A stretch of DNA of 64,000 bases from Alkalimonas cellulosilytica (GCF_036325985.1 NZ_JAUHLI010000007.1:62001-126000); one strand, 5' to 3'. Counted from the stretch's first letter, positions 26,458-36,497 are shown. The notes: a model not told the origin generated them from the sequence alone. Numbers and translations are program-made.

Positions 26458-28584
26458 TTAACCGCCAAAACGAGACCGTCTGCTTGTAATGTCGTACAAA
26501 TTAACCGGCTTAGCAAGCGGCTGGCCACCATCCCGGGCAATGGGTACCCAAGGGATCATGCCCTGACCACGGGCAGAGCGTAAAGTGAACAGATCAAATG
26601 GAATGGAGATGTAAAAACCTTTGGTAAAACTGCCCTCGCCATAATCCGCAGATGACACATTGGTAAATGCCGCATGAGCTCCCACCACAATACCACTGCG
26701 GAAACGCTTGGCGAAATCAATTTTTACACCATCATCGCCCGCCAGAAAGCGACCAATATTAAATGTCAGTACAACATCATCCAGGAACTCGGGCTGCCAG
26801 TAAATATTGGCGTGACCGGTCACGACATTGTAGTCCATAAAATCAAAATCACTGTCAAACGAGCGCTGGCGCACCCAGTTGATATCAAAACCAAGCGCTA
26901 GATTGCTGTCGACTGGCCGGTACAAAACCTCAGTACCTACACCACCAAACATTGACTCCAGATAACCGCCATAGCCCTGAACATACCAATTCGAGGCCGG
27001 ATTGCCTTGCCAGCTGGCATAAAGGTTTTCCATCGTTAGAGTACTGCGGGTCACGTACTCACGCACATAGGTGCGTACCCGAGGCAAAGGTGTATCCTGA
27101 CTATCGACAGTAAAATTAAATTTATCGAAATTTTCTAACACCGTTATTTTGGCTGTACCATTGAAAGCAATACCAGATCCAAACTGATAGCCCGCCGAAG
27201 CCAATAACCCACCCTGATACATAAAAAAGGTTTCAGGGCTACCAAAGCTTTGGATCCAAAATGCCTCGGCACCATAATAATGGCCCTTAAAACGGGAGCT
27301 TGCTTGCCAGACATCTGACGACTCTGGCTCTATACGCCGGTAGCTTGAAGTGATCTCAGGCTGCAAAGTCTGATAGGTGACGGCAGCAATAAAATCACTG
27401 GCATCGATCACCGTTTCGACCATTGGACGGTTGCCTTCCAGATCAACAATCCGGTATTGCTGGACAGAACGAGGCAGCTCTGCAGCCAGCACCCGGGCTA
27501 TCCTCTCTATGGCAACATCCTGATTGCGATAAGCAAGCTGGTTGCCTATCACAACCACTTCATCATCATTCAATGTAATGCTGCGAAGCACAAAACCTGC
27601 TTCACTTCGCAACATACCAGCCAGTTGCTGACGGGCAATCTGGTCAGCGGTCTTTGTCGATTGCTCTGGTACCTCACGAGGCGGTGGATCCAATTTAATC
27701 TGGCTAAGTGAATGCAGATCAAAGGTATAATTCACACCAAACGCAAAGGTATTCCCACGCTGATAACTGGCATTCAAGTCAAAGTTGCCCCACTGGTAGG
27801 TAGCCCCAGCGTTCCAGCGACTGCGCTGAATGATCTCAATCCCCGCTCTGTCACGACTATAATCATTGCCCTCGTATTCAAGTTTTAAACGAAGGGGCTG
27901 CCATGGAGTTTGGTATTCCACACCAGCAAACAACGAAGCTGGACCTTTAAAAAACTGTTGATAATCGATCTTACCACCCTGACCAGAAAAACCACTGGGG
28001 CGTTGACAAAATGAATCACGCAGATCACAGAAAGGATTACGGGTATTACCAGCGGCACCTAAATACCCCCATCCCATTCCCAGGTGCACATCCAGCGGAC
28101 CGAAGCGCTTGCTGGCAGCAACAAATTCACTTTCAAAAGTACCGGTCCCACCAAAATCTCGAAAACCAACCGACAGCTCTGGCAACCAGTACGACTCCTG
28201 CACTAGACGAAACTTGGCATCAATCCCCTTGTCTTTGTAAGTTTGATCGCCGCTAAAACCAGGAAATGGACTGTACAAACGGTTGCGGATATCGGCATAA
28301 CGAATCGTCGCCTCCATCCACGGAAACAACGTCAGGCTAGCGGTCCAGAAGCGGTATTCATCATTGTCGCTGTACCCCAAAACCAGCCGGCCTTCCTCCG
28401 CCATTCGTGCTGTCGGCACCTGGATCAAGCCAACCCCGCCATGCGAGCCCTGAGTAAAACGAATCGGCTCTGCTTTGCTGGGAAAGCCCTGAAGAGCGAA
28501 GCCGGGTGCGGCTGTGATACCAAGCGCCAGAGTTAGTAATGATAAACGAAAGTATGGGTGATGTTTCTTAACAACTACACTCAT
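26458..28584 (-). CDS. YjbH/GfcD family outer-membrane exopolysaccharide protein
   Basis: 708 residues with a signal peptide (LSLLTLALGITAAPGFA). Family landmarks are GGVGLIQVPTARMAEEGRLVLGYS-type lead-in, DIRNRLY, KGIDAKFRL and a beta-barrel-like C-terminus. YjbH/GfcD are predicted outer-membrane beta-barrel proteins of the yjbEFGH and gfcABCD (group 4 capsule) operons. It overlaps the gfcC homologue by 4 bp and closes a four-gene set matching gfcABCD. The exact role in export is unresolved. Confidence 0.87.
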   Translation of the reverse strand: MSVVVKKHHPYFRLSLLTLALGITAAPGFALQGFPSKAEPIRFTQGSHGGVGLIQVPTARMAEEGRLVLGYSDNDEYRFWTASLTLFPWMEATIRYADIRNRLYSPFPGFSGDQTYKDKGIDAKFRLVQESYWLPELSVGFRDFGGTGTFESEFVAASKRFGPLDVHLGMGWGYLGAAGNTRNPFCDLRDSFCQRPSGFSGQGGKIDYQQFFKGPASLFAGVEYQTPWQPLRLKLEYEGNDYSRDRAGIEIIQRSRWNAGATYQWGNFDLNASYQRGNTFAFGVNYTFDLHSLSQIKLDPPPREVPEQSTKTADQIARQQLAGMLRSEAGFVLRSITLNDDEVVVIGNQLAYRNQDVAIERIARVLAAELPRSVQQYRIVDLEGNRPMVETVIDASDFIAAVTYQTLQPEITSSYRRIEPESSDVWQASSRFKGHYYGAEAFWIQSFGSPETFFMYQGGLLASAGYQFGSGIAFNGTAKITVLENFDKFNFTVDSQDTPLPRVRTYVREYVTRSTLTMENLYASWQGNPASNWYVQGYGGYLESMFGGVGTEVLYRPVDSNLALGFDINWVRQRSFDSDFDFMDYNVVTGHANIYWQPEFLDDVVLTFNIGRFLAGDDGVKIDFAKRFRSGIVVGAHAAFTNVSSADYGEGSFTKGFYISIPFDLFTLRSARGQGMIPWVPIARDGGQPLAKPVNLYDITSRRSRFGG

Positions 28585-29342
28585 GGCAAAATCCTGTGCG
28601 CGACTAACTGAACAAGTTCCTGATTCAGGCTGCGAAATTCTTTCGGTAAGATGCGGGGATGCAACGGAAGGAAAACCTGACTGCCAGGCTGTAGCTCCTG
28701 ATGCTGCCGATTCCAGTAACCACGCCCCACTTGCTCAATCTGCCCATTGGCTTGCACTACATAAAGCCAACTGGGGTCTGCGCGTTGCAATGCAGGCAAA
28801 GCCGTCAGATACGTATGCACCGAAGCAGCACTTTGATGCGGTAATGTCCGCTCTTCTGCGATAGCACCAACAAAGAGCACCTCATCAGACCTTGGAGCCA
28901 CTCTGAGAATGTAGTGACCAGCATCCAGCCTGGGATTGGCAGCTTGACTAATCCGAGCCAGATCATAGTCAATACGAACGGCCTGACGCTCAGCAAGCTG
29001 CCAGCGACTCAATTGTTGACGAAGTGACTGCACCACCAATACATTTTGAGTATGGTTGCGTAGTTGCCAGTATTGTTCCAATCGCTGCAGGCGGGTCAGC
29101 AGTTCCTGCTTTTGCTGCTGCAGTTGCTCTGAATGGCGATAAAGTGCTGCTGCAGGCCAATACTGTTGCTCAGGCTGCGGCACCTTGGCCAGTAACTGAC
29201 TCAGACGAGGCGGCTCAGCGTAAGCATGCCATAACTCTGTTCCGGCTTTAATCTGCACCACAACAACAGGTTCTGCCGCCACTAACTGAAAACTCAGCAA
29301 AGCTGTGGCAGTAAGTAAAAGAGAGCGAACAGAAATCATCAT
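28581..29342 (-). CDS. YjbG/GfcC family periplasmic protein
   Basis: 253 residues with a signal peptide (LLLTATALLSFQLVAA). The region RLSQLLAKVPQPEQQYWPAA, a Gln-rich helix (about 70-115) and the C-terminal YWNRQHQELQPGSQVFLPL correspond to the capsule biosynthesis GfcC domain. GfcC has tandem beta-grasp domains resembling those of Wza-type exporters. Four-base overlaps with both neighbours indicate a tightly coupled gfcB-gfcC-gfcD operon. Confidence 0.85.
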   Translation of the reverse strand: MMISVRSLLLTATALLSFQLVAAEPVVVVQIKAGTELWHAYAEPPRLSQLLAKVPQPEQQYWPAAALYRHSEQLQQQKQELLTRLQRLEQYWQLRNHTQNVLVVQSLRQQLSRWQLAERQAVRIDYDLARISQAANPRLDAGHYILRVAPRSDEVLFVGAIAEERTLPHQSAASVHTYLTALPALQRADPSWLYVVQANGQIEQVGRGYWNRQHQELQPGSQVFLPLHPRILPKEFRSLNQELVQLVAHRILP

Positions 29343-30040
29343 AAGGTGTCCATCGAATCCCTGATTTCGGCGTTGCTTGCCTTGATCAAACGAGCCGCCT
29401 GGCTGATGTAAGTGATATGAAATACCGGGCTATGTGGCGCCAGTTGCTGCTGGCTTTGCAACAGCACCCCTGTAGACTCATCAAACCAGAATAGGTTCTC
29501 AAAAGTAGCTTTTGTTTGAGCCACAGTAACCTGCTCACGAAGCAAACGGGTACTAAAACGCTGCTCAAATACCGTGATTTCAGCTTGCTGCTGGCTGAAA
29601 ACCGAGCTTAGCTCATAGCCACTTTGCTGTCGATACTGCCAGTCAGTCACGCGCTTCCACTTTGCATTAGCATCCAGCAAGGCCTTATGTCGCAGCGGAT
29701 CGGCTACCGTATTACTCACATAGGTTAAATCATTGCTTAGGCCAAGCGAGCGCACAATCCTACCATGCTCCATCACCAACAACACATTATCGGCCGATAA
29801 CCATTTATGCTGGCCCCGCTCAAGTTCAGCCAGCACCATAGTGGCTCGGGGGCCATTATCAGGTTGGATGTAAATCAGATCAAACTCTGAGGCAGCAACC
29901 TCCTCCAGTGTCACGGTCACATCATCAACTGAAGCGAATCCAAGCCGGATGCTATCCAGCAAAGCATTCTGGGTCGAACTGCAGGCAATCAGTAAACAGG
30001 CCAGAATCATCATGACAGTAAAACGGAAACAGTAACTCAT
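29339..30040 (-). CDS. YjbF/GfcB family lipoprotein
   Basis: 233 residues from ATG 30040, with a lipoprotein signal ending in the lipobox LIAC (MILACLLIACSST), so the mature protein should begin at the Cys. The following FASVDDVTVTLEEVAASEFDLIYIQPDNGP and DLTYVSNTVADPL match the YjbF/GfcB group. A longer frame from 30079 would place the signal peptide internally and is unlikely. It overlaps the gfcC homologue by 4 bp and is separated from the gfcA homologue by a strong terminator hairpin. Confidence 0.87.
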   Translation of the reverse strand: MSYCFRFTVMMILACLLIACSSTQNALLDSIRLGFASVDDVTVTLEEVAASEFDLIYIQPDNGPRATMVLAELERGQHKWLSADNVLLVMEHGRIVRSLGLSNDLTYVSNTVADPLRHKALLDANAKWKRVTDWQYRQQSGYELSSVFSQQQAEITVFEQRFSTRLLREQVTVAQTKATFENLFWFDESTGVLLQSQQQLAPHSPVFHITYISQAARLIKASNAEIRDSMDTL

Positions 30041-30064
30041 GGCATCTCTCAGTAGCTTTTTGCA

Positions 30065-30090
30065 CAAAAAAGCCGCCATCAGGCGGCTTT
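30065..30090 (-). terminator. Intrinsic terminator between gfcA- and gfcB-type genes
   Basis: On the minus strand, AAAGCCGCC pairs with GGCGGCTTT around a 4-base loop and a six-T run follows. It lies 17 bp past the gfcA-like stop codon and just before the gfcB-like gene, so it probably makes the small first gene more highly expressed than the rest of the operon. Confidence 0.85.
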
Positions 30091-30106
30091 ATCAACAACG
30101 ATACAA

Positions 30107-30454
30107 TTACTGAGCGCTAGGAGCGTAAGTAAAGGTGGCCAGCTGAGTAAAGGTATTAGTACCAGTACCAGTTACAATAGTGGTGCTGCCAACACAAAAG
30201 CCATCATCGTTGATTTCATCATCACCCAAACAGCCCAGTGGTGGTGGCGGTGGTGGTGGAACCACTGGCAGTGTAGTACCACGGCTGTTGGAGATAATGG
30301 CAGCAGCAACAGCCAAACCAACAGCACCAGCAACAATGTGCTCAGCATTCACATTACCTAAAGCACCAGCACTAGAACCACCAGCTTGCTCTTGAGCAAC
30401 GGCAGTACCAGAGACAAGCGCAGCCATTGCGGCTGCTACTAAAAGCTTTTTCAT
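30107..30454 (-). CDS. YjbE/GfcA-like small secreted protein
   Basis: 115 residues with a clear signal peptide (LLVAAAMAALVSGTAVAQ). A Gly/Ala-rich segment with a hydrophobic run (HIVAGAVGLAVAAAIISNS) is followed by a run of seven prolines, a Cys pair (GCLGDDEINDDGFCVG) and a Thr/Gly-rich tail. YjbE and GfcA are small exported Thr-rich proteins heading the same operons; similarity is mainly in composition and position. The polyproline run and the disulfide candidate are the distinctive points. Confidence 0.7.
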   Translation of the reverse strand: MKKLLVAAAMAALVSGTAVAQEQAGGSSAGALGNVNAEHIVAGAVGLAVAAAIISNSRGTTLPVVPPPPPPPLGCLGDDEINDDGFCVGSTTIVTGTGTNTFTQLATFTYAPSAQ

Positions 30455-30567
30455 AGAAATCCCTCTATTTCCCTTAACAGACTCTCAATGCATGAGGTTA
30501 ACTGAAGATAGCTTTGCCAGCAAGTACTTTGTGGCAAAATCACGAAACAATTAAAGTGATGGCAGCA

Positions 30568-32535
30568 TCAGGCAGACAACTGATTAACAGCTGCCGCGGT
30601 ATCCACCACTAACCTGGAGACCGGGGTTGGCTCCACTTCGGTGCGGTTGTTTTGCTGCGCCTCCAGCACCAGATCGCGCAGTTTATCCTGATAGCTAAAG
30701 TCAATTGGTGCTTCCTTCATACAGGTTATCAGATCCTGTACCGCAAATGCATCGCAACTAGCCTCCAGTGAGCCCAGTAATTTTAATACCGCCGACCAAT
30801 CCAGACTGGCTTCGTCACCCGCCATAATTCGGGGGTGCGCTGTTTCCCGGATATTCTGACCAATAATCAATTCCTCAAACAACTTCTCACCCGGCCGTAA
30901 ACCAGTATAACGAATTTCAATATCCCCCTCCGGATGCTGAGCATCTTTCACTTCCAGCCCCATCAAGTGGATCATACGGCGTGCTAAATCATCAATACGA
31001 ACCGGCTCCCCCATATCCAATACAAAGACATCCCCACCTTTGCCCATGGCACCAGCCTGGATCACCAACTGAGCAGCCTCGGTAATGGTCATAAAGTAAC
31101 GAATAATATCTTTGTGCGTGACTGTTACTGGCCCTCCACGACGAATTTGCTCGCGAAACAGAGGCACCACCGATCCCGAAGAGCCCAGCACATTCCCAAA
31201 GCGCACCATGCTAAAACAGGTTTTGGCATCGGCCCGTTTCGCGATGGCCTGCAGCACTAGCTCCGCAATACGCTTAGAAGCCCCCATCACATTGGTTGGC
31301 CGAACCGCTTTATCGGTCGAAATAAGCACAAAGGTTTCTACTTTTGCAGCAATAGCGGCCTCAGCGGCGTACCAGGTACCAAATACATTGTTGCGAACCC
31401 CTTCCACCACATTAAACTCGACCATTGGAACATGCTTATAGGCTGCCGCATGATACACCGTTTGCACACCAAAACTTTGCATCACCGTTCGCATCCGGTG
31501 CTGATCCTGGACAGTGCCGAGGATGGTCCGCAACTCCACATCCAGCTTGTCACGCTCTATCAACAATCGCAGCTCTTGTTCCACACTGTATGCAGCAAAC
31601 TCAGATAACTCAAACAAGACCAGCATCGTTGGCTCATTTTTCAGGATCTGGCGGCAAAGCTCTGAACCAATCGAACCACCAGCACCGGTTACCATAACCA
31701 CCTTGCCATGAATATTAGCATGCATCAGTTTCAGTTTAGGTGCTTCAGGATCACGACCCAATAGATCTTCGATTTTTACGTCCTGTAACTCATCAATGCG
31801 CATATCGCCATTGACCAGTTCATTCATGCCGGGGACCGATTGCACCGGCACCGGTAAGGATTCTAAAGCATCCAGCACTTCACGACGACGCACCCGACTG
31901 GCTGAAGGTAAAGCCAGTAAAACCCGTTGAATATTTTGAGTTTTTATAAGCAAAGCAATGTTGTGCGGATTACCGACTGGCATGCCCAGAATGGTGGATC
32001 TTTGCAAGGTACTGTCATCATCCACGAACAAAATCGGGTGATACTGATCTCCGTTTAATAAGGCTTGCGCCAGTTGGCGCCCAGAAGAGCCGGCACCGTA
32101 AATCAGCACCCGCTCTTTCAATGAGTTATTCATTTGAACAAGAAACATACGCGCCAGCAAACGTGAACCAGCACACAGCAACATGGCCAGCAGCGCGTAG
32201 ACAAAAATCAGATTGCCTTTATCCTCAACCCCAAACAGGGCAAACAGCACACTAATCACCAAAGCACTACCAACAATGCCAGCCAGCACAGCCCCAAAAG
32301 CATGTTGCCCTATGTAACGGATCACGGCCCTGTACAACCCGAGCTTGGTAAAAGTGAGTAATGTCAACGGCACCGTCAGTGCAAAAGCCAGCGCAATTTC
32401 AGGTATATGTCCGCGCTCACCATTCTGGGTGAGGAAATAAGCCGATGCCATGGCAAAAATCAGAAAAATAATATCGGCTATGACCGAAAAAACACGCTTT
32501 ACCGGCCTAGGTAAGGATAGAAGCCAAGCTAACAT
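30568..32535 (-). CDS. PglF/WbpM/CapD-type UDP-GlcNAc 4,6-dehydratase
   Basis: Membrane-bound short-chain dehydrogenase that converts UDP-GlcNAc to a 4-keto-6-deoxy sugar. 655 residues: four N-terminal membrane helices (about 15-115), a first Rossmann region (ERVLIYGAGSSGRQLA, about 140) and the catalytic SDR domain with VVMVTGAGGSIGSELCRQI (about 283), AAAYKHVPMVE, STDKAVRPTNVMGASKR and FGNVLGSSGSVVPLF. In this class the usual SDR Tyr is replaced by Met in TNVMGASKR. The DegT aminotransferase next door can use the 4-keto product. Distance to the gfcA-type gene is 113 bp. Confidence 0.92.
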   Translation of the reverse strand: MLAWLLSLPRPVKRVFSVIADIIFLIFAMASAYFLTQNGERGHIPEIALAFALTVPLTLLTFTKLGLYRAVIRYIGQHAFGAVLAGIVGSALVISVLFALFGVEDKGNLIFVYALLAMLLCAGSRLLARMFLVQMNNSLKERVLIYGAGSSGRQLAQALLNGDQYHPILFVDDDSTLQRSTILGMPVGNPHNIALLIKTQNIQRVLLALPSASRVRRREVLDALESLPVPVQSVPGMNELVNGDMRIDELQDVKIEDLLGRDPEAPKLKLMHANIHGKVVMVTGAGGSIGSELCRQILKNEPTMLVLFELSEFAAYSVEQELRLLIERDKLDVELRTILGTVQDQHRMRTVMQSFGVQTVYHAAAYKHVPMVEFNVVEGVRNNVFGTWYAAEAAIAAKVETFVLISTDKAVRPTNVMGASKRIAELVLQAIAKRADAKTCFSMVRFGNVLGSSGSVVPLFREQIRRGGPVTVTHKDIIRYFMTITEAAQLVIQAGAMGKGGDVFVLDMGEPVRIDDLARRMIHLMGLEVKDAQHPEGDIEIRYTGLRPGEKLFEELIIGQNIRETAHPRIMAGDEASLDWSAVLKLLGSLEASCDAFAVQDLITCMKEAPIDFSYQDKLRDLVLEAQQNNRTEVEPTPVSRLVVDTAAAVNQLSA

Positions 32536-32652
32536 GAAAATTCCTTAACGAAACTGACCAGAGATACCACAGTCAAATTTGAACCAGTATAGCGCATTCA
32601 CACGTATTAATTAAGCTTTAAACATGGTGGCCATAGCAGCGTGCTTCCTGAG

Positions 32653-33834
32653 TTAACAAGGCTGTCCCACCCGTTGCAAAACCTCTGCCAATTGGTAACA
32701 GCAACGTTCCATTTGGTGTTCTGTGATACTAGGGTGAACCAATAACATCAAACTGGTCTCACTCAGTTCTTTGGCTTGTGGCAATCGCATTGCTGGCCGA
32801 AAAGTGGTGTTTTCAAAAGCCTGCTCCAGGTAGACTTCACCGCAACTTCCCTGATAACAGGGAACCCCCTTCGCCATCAACTGCTGACAGATGCTATCCC
32901 TGCTCCAGCCGGCAGCCAACCATTCGTGCCGGATAAAAAAGTAATGCTTGTACTCCGCATGTACCACACCTTCGGGTACCAAAACCCGGCGAAGCACTGG
33001 GAAATCGGCGGCGACGGCATCCAGTTGTGCTGCCAATTGCCGACGTCTGGCACTCCATGCTGGCATTCGTTGTAACTGAATACGACCTATGACCGCCTGC
33101 ACTTCCATCATCCGCCAATTATGGCCAAAACTGTGGTGCAACCAGCGAAACCCCGGCGGATGTTGCTGATGATAAACTGCATCATAGCTTTTACCATGAT
33201 CCTTTAATGACCAGATCCGCTGCCACAAGGTTTCATCATTGGTGGTAACCATCCCGCCTTCACCACCCGTGGTCATAATTTTATCCTGACAAAATGACCA
33301 TGCAGCTATATGGCCCAGTGAGCCAACCGAACGGCCATGATAACGAGCTCCATGCGCCTGGGCACAATCCTCAATCACCCACAAACCATGTTGATTCGCC
33401 AGCGCCATGATCGCATCCATCTCCGCGGGCATACCGGCCAGATGCACCACTACAATGGCTTTGGTTTTTGTACTCAGACAAGGTGCTATTGTCTCAGCAC
33501 AAAGTGCCTGGGTGTTCAGATCCACATCAGCAAATACCGGCGTGGCACCCGCATTCACCACCGCCGACACCGTTGCGATAAAAGTACGAGGTGGCACAAT
33601 CACCTCATCGCCGGGGCCCAACTGTAAGGCTTGTAAGGCAGCATCCAGCGCCAAAGTCCCATTGGCCACAGCCACGGCATAACGGCAGTCGGCAAAAGCG
33701 GCAAACTCTTGCTCAAACAAGCGGGTTTGCTCGCCGGTCCAGTAATTCACCCGGTTAGATAGCAACACTTGCTTTACCGCCTCTGCTTCTTCTTCTGAAT
33801 AGCATGGCCACGGGGCTAATTCGGTATTCAGCAT
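32653..33834 (-). CDS. DegT/DnrJ/EryC1 family sugar aminotransferase
   Basis: PLP-dependent enzyme that aminates a keto-sugar nucleotide. 393 residues with VAVANGTLALDAALQAL, DEVIVPPRTFIATVSAV, VIEDCAQAHGARYHG and AWSFCQDKIMTTGGEGGM, where the Lys is the PLP ligand. With the PglF-type dehydratase downstream it would make a 4-amino-4,6-dideoxy UDP-sugar, such as UDP-bacillosamine precursor; that pairing is inference. It overlaps the sugar-phosphate transferase by 7 bp. Confidence 0.92.
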   Translation of the reverse strand: MLNTELAPWPCYSEEEAEAVKQVLLSNRVNYWTGEQTRLFEQEFAAFADCRYAVAVANGTLALDAALQALQLGPGDEVIVPPRTFIATVSAVVNAGATPVFADVDLNTQALCAETIAPCLSTKTKAIVVVHLAGMPAEMDAIMALANQHGLWVIEDCAQAHGARYHGRSVGSLGHIAAWSFCQDKIMTTGGEGGMVTTNDETLWQRIWSLKDHGKSYDAVYHQQHPPGFRWLHHSFGHNWRMMEVQAVIGRIQLQRMPAWSARRRQLAAQLDAVAADFPVLRRVLVPEGVVHAEYKHYFFIRHEWLAAGWSRDSICQQLMAKGVPCYQGSCGEVYLEQAFENTTFRPAMRLPQAKELSETSLMLLVHPSITEHQMERCCYQLAEVLQRVGQPC

Positions 33835-34463
33835 GGCGGGCTCCTGCGTTCGAGTCGGCTGGCGAATGATGGCACCAAGGTAGCCAGCAGGTATCCCAGA
33901 TCACGCCAGACACTGTAATGATGATAATAGGCCAGATTAATACGCACTTTATCCGGCCAAATCACCCCATCGTTGAATGCTTTGGCATCACTGGCTGCAG
34001 CCAGCAAGGCCTCTTCGTTGCAGTATTTGATCGATGCAGGTCCTGTGATACCGGGGCGCAGTTGTAAAATTAACCGCTCCTCGCCCTTTAGGCAATCGGC
34101 ATAACCGGGCACATCAGGCCTTGGGCCGACAAAGCTCATCTGTCCCCACAGCACATTCCACAACTGGGGTAGCTCATCCAATTTTAACCGGCGAAACAAG
34201 CGACCGCTGCGGGTGATCGCTTGCTGGCACTGGGCGGTGATAGAGCTGCGTTCACTGCTGGCATCAAACATGGTTTTAATCTTATACACCCGAAATGGCC
34301 TGCCGAAACGGCCAATGCGCTGCTGAGCAAACATACCATTGCTACGGGTTTCAATGCTGGCAATCAGCCAGCACAGCAGAAGTAACCAGCCCAGCAGCAA
34401 CAGACCCAGCAGGGCCAATAGCAGATCCAAGCTTCGTTTTATCACAGCTTGCCAAAGCGTCAA
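33828..34463 (-). CDS. Initiating sugar-phosphate transferase (PglC/WcaJ-type, small)
   Basis: Transfers a sugar phosphate from a UDP-sugar to undecaprenyl phosphate, beginning the repeat unit. 211 residues, the size of the minimal PglC-type enzyme without an N-terminal membrane domain. It has one membrane hairpin (LLALLGLLLLGWLLLLCWLI), then QQRIGRFGRPFRVYKIKTM, LRRLKLDELPQLWNVLWG and FVGPRPDVPGY. With the PglF- and DegT-type genes it forms a PglF-E-C-like set, suggesting an N-acylated diamino sugar at the reducing end. Confidence 0.93.
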   Translation of the reverse strand: MTLWQAVIKRSLDLLLALLGLLLLGWLLLLCWLIASIETRSNGMFAQQRIGRFGRPFRVYKIKTMFDASSERSSITAQCQQAITRSGRLFRRLKLDELPQLWNVLWGQMSFVGPRPDVPGYADCLKGEERLILQLRPGITGPASIKYCNEEALLAAASDAKAFNDGVIWPDKVRINLAYYHHYSVWRDLGYLLATLVPSFASRLERRSPPC

Positions 34464-34475
34464 CTGCAGCTACTC

Positions 34476-36497
34476 CTAAAATTTATTCAATGAAATCAAT
34501 TTACGAAGCAATACACGCCACCAGGGGGCGGCATCGCCACGTTGCTGGCGTTGCTGCTGCATCTGGGCAATCACCAATTCCGGCGTGGCATAGGCATCGG
34601 TCCGATGGCTCAGATAGCACGGATAGAGGATCAATGCAGCGGCCACCAACTCCGCTAAACTGCGCTGCCGCCCCCGGCGGGCAGGTGGATACTTGTCTTC
34701 TGTCAGGCCCCAGCCCGCGTAAAATGGCTGGCCATAGCACACCACTTTCCGCAGACGCAGCAATGCTTCAAAACCGGTTAATGAGGTTAGGGTATGCACC
34801 TCATCCACTTGTGTCAGTAAATGCGCCATATCTTCAGCAAGGACCACCTCGTTGCAAACCATACCGGCTTGTTGTTCAGCGCTGCCTGCCACCCTAAGCC
34901 CTGCCTGCACATCAGGATGTGGCTTATACACCAGCCAGGCATCCGGGTTGGCAGCTCTGACCGCTTTAATCAATGCCAGATTCGTTTTCAGCACCGGTGA
35001 ACCCAATTGAATGGACGCATCGGACTCGACCTGGCCCGGAATTAAAATCACCCGCAGCTGTCCTTCAGGGCGTTGCCAACAACTTTGCCCCTGATTGTAC
35101 TTGGTAACCTTACTTTGCAGCAAAATAGCAATCAGTTGCTGTGCTCTTGCCTGCAACCCGGCAGAAAAGTCTTGCTCACGCAGCATGGTCTCCAGAGCCG
35201 ACGGACGGGTGGCATCGTAATAGATGCCTTCCTCATCCAGCACCCAGGAAGCAGGTCGAATCAAATCAGCACCCAGGCCAACCGAGCGAATAAAACCATC
35301 TTCCACATGCAGCAATGGCGCCGCCAGCTGCTGGCTACTCTTTACTCCCCAAACAACCAGAGACTGATTGGCATCACGTTCAGCTGCCTGCGCAATAAAA
35401 CTCAATTGGCTGCCCTGCAAAAACTGCCTGAGCACAGGCTTTTTCCAGCGAGGCATGCGTAAAGCCTGCAACGACCGTGGAAAGCGCTCGCGCTGAGCGC
35501 GCTGCAACGCCAACCAATCCAGCAAAGTCTCCACTTCGCAGGGTTGCGACGTTTCCGGATCAAGATAACGGGGATAATCAATTAAAGCAGCATGGATCAA
35601 CTGCTGCAACGAGATGGCACAGCGTCGCTTCGGTGCCGGCATAGCGTCCACTGTTAACCCCCAGCCGGCATAAAAGGGCATGCCGAAGGTGTACACGGGC
35701 TTCTGCCAAAGTAAAGCCTCAAACCCCATTTGCGATGTGACACAAAAAACGGCCGTAGCTGCCTGCAGCAAACTGGCTGGGTGTGCATCTTCTGCCAGCA
35801 ATTGCACCCGGTTCCTATCCGTTGCAGACAAGCGCTGCTCCAAGGCATCGAAATGTCCCCGCTTTTTACCTGTCAGTACATCCGGGTGCACTTTCAGCAC
35901 AATAGGATGATTCGGATACTGCCTCAAGGCAGCGTCCAGCATCTGCCAAAAGCACTCAGCATCGGCCAGGCCAAAACGAATGGACGCATCACCATAGGTT
36001 TGATCAACCACCAGCACAAAAGGCACTGCAGGCAGTTTTAGCAAGTCACGGTTATGGTTGTACTTAGATACCCTGCCCTGCTGCCAGGCGTGCATCAGAT
36101 CACTGGCACGCTTAGCCTGAGCTTTGGAGAGCGGTTGCTGAATCAAGCGCTCCAGCCGCGATGGGGCCGATGCATCGTAGTAAATGCCTTCATCATCCAA
36201 CACCACGGAATAAGGCGGGCAATGCAAACCCAATCCGAGCGAACGCAAAAAACCGTCTTCAAGTCGCAACACGGCTAACTGGTGCTTAGCAGCATAGCCC
36301 TCCCCCTTGGCGGCAGATGGTTTTTTCCCCCAAACCAGCACCGCATCCTCAGACCTGCCCCCTAAACTGAGGCGGCCGCTGTAGCGCACAGAGGCCCCCT
36401 GCAAAAACTGCGATAAAAAAGGTAGCTTTGCCAATGCCGGTGATAAAGTCACCAATCGACTGGTCACAGATAATTGCTCTACGGTCAATGCAGGCAT
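34476..36497 (-). CDS. kpsC: Capsule beta-Kdo transferase KpsC
   Basis: Builds the poly-Kdo linker on phosphatidylglycerol in ABC-transporter-dependent capsules. About 673 residues with two tandem Kdo-transferase domains. Each carries (L/V)EDGF(L/I)RS(L/V)GLG, LD(D/E)EGIYYDA, (S/T)KYN, KPHPDV-like motifs and FYAGWGLT; the second copy begins about residue 350. ATG 36497 shares one base with the upstream stop (TGATG) and is preferred to a GTG at 36509. No kpsS, kpsM, kpsT, kpsE or kpsD is seen in the window. CMP-Kdo comes from kdsB. Confidence 0.9.
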   Translation of the reverse strand: MPALTVEQLSVTSRLVTLSPALAKLPFLSQFLQGASVRYSGRLSLGGRSEDAVLVWGKKPSAAKGEGYAAKHQLAVLRLEDGFLRSLGLGLHCPPYSVVLDDEGIYYDASAPSRLERLIQQPLSKAQAKRASDLMHAWQQGRVSKYNHNRDLLKLPAVPFVLVVDQTYGDASIRFGLADAECFWQMLDAALRQYPNHPIVLKVHPDVLTGKKRGHFDALEQRLSATDRNRVQLLAEDAHPASLLQAATAVFCVTSQMGFEALLWQKPVYTFGMPFYAGWGLTVDAMPAPKRRCAISLQQLIHAALIDYPRYLDPETSQPCEVETLLDWLALQRAQRERFPRSLQALRMPRWKKPVLRQFLQGSQLSFIAQAAERDANQSLVVWGVKSSQQLAAPLLHVEDGFIRSVGLGADLIRPASWVLDEEGIYYDATRPSALETMLREQDFSAGLQARAQQLIAILLQSKVTKYNQGQSCWQRPEGQLRVILIPGQVESDASIQLGSPVLKTNLALIKAVRAANPDAWLVYKPHPDVQAGLRVAGSAEQQAGMVCNEVVLAEDMAHLLTQVDEVHTLTSLTGFEALLRLRKVVCYGQPFYAGWGLTEDKYPPARRGRQRSLAELVAAALILYPCYLSHRTDAYATPELVIAQMQQQRQQRGDAAPWWRVLLRKLISLNKF

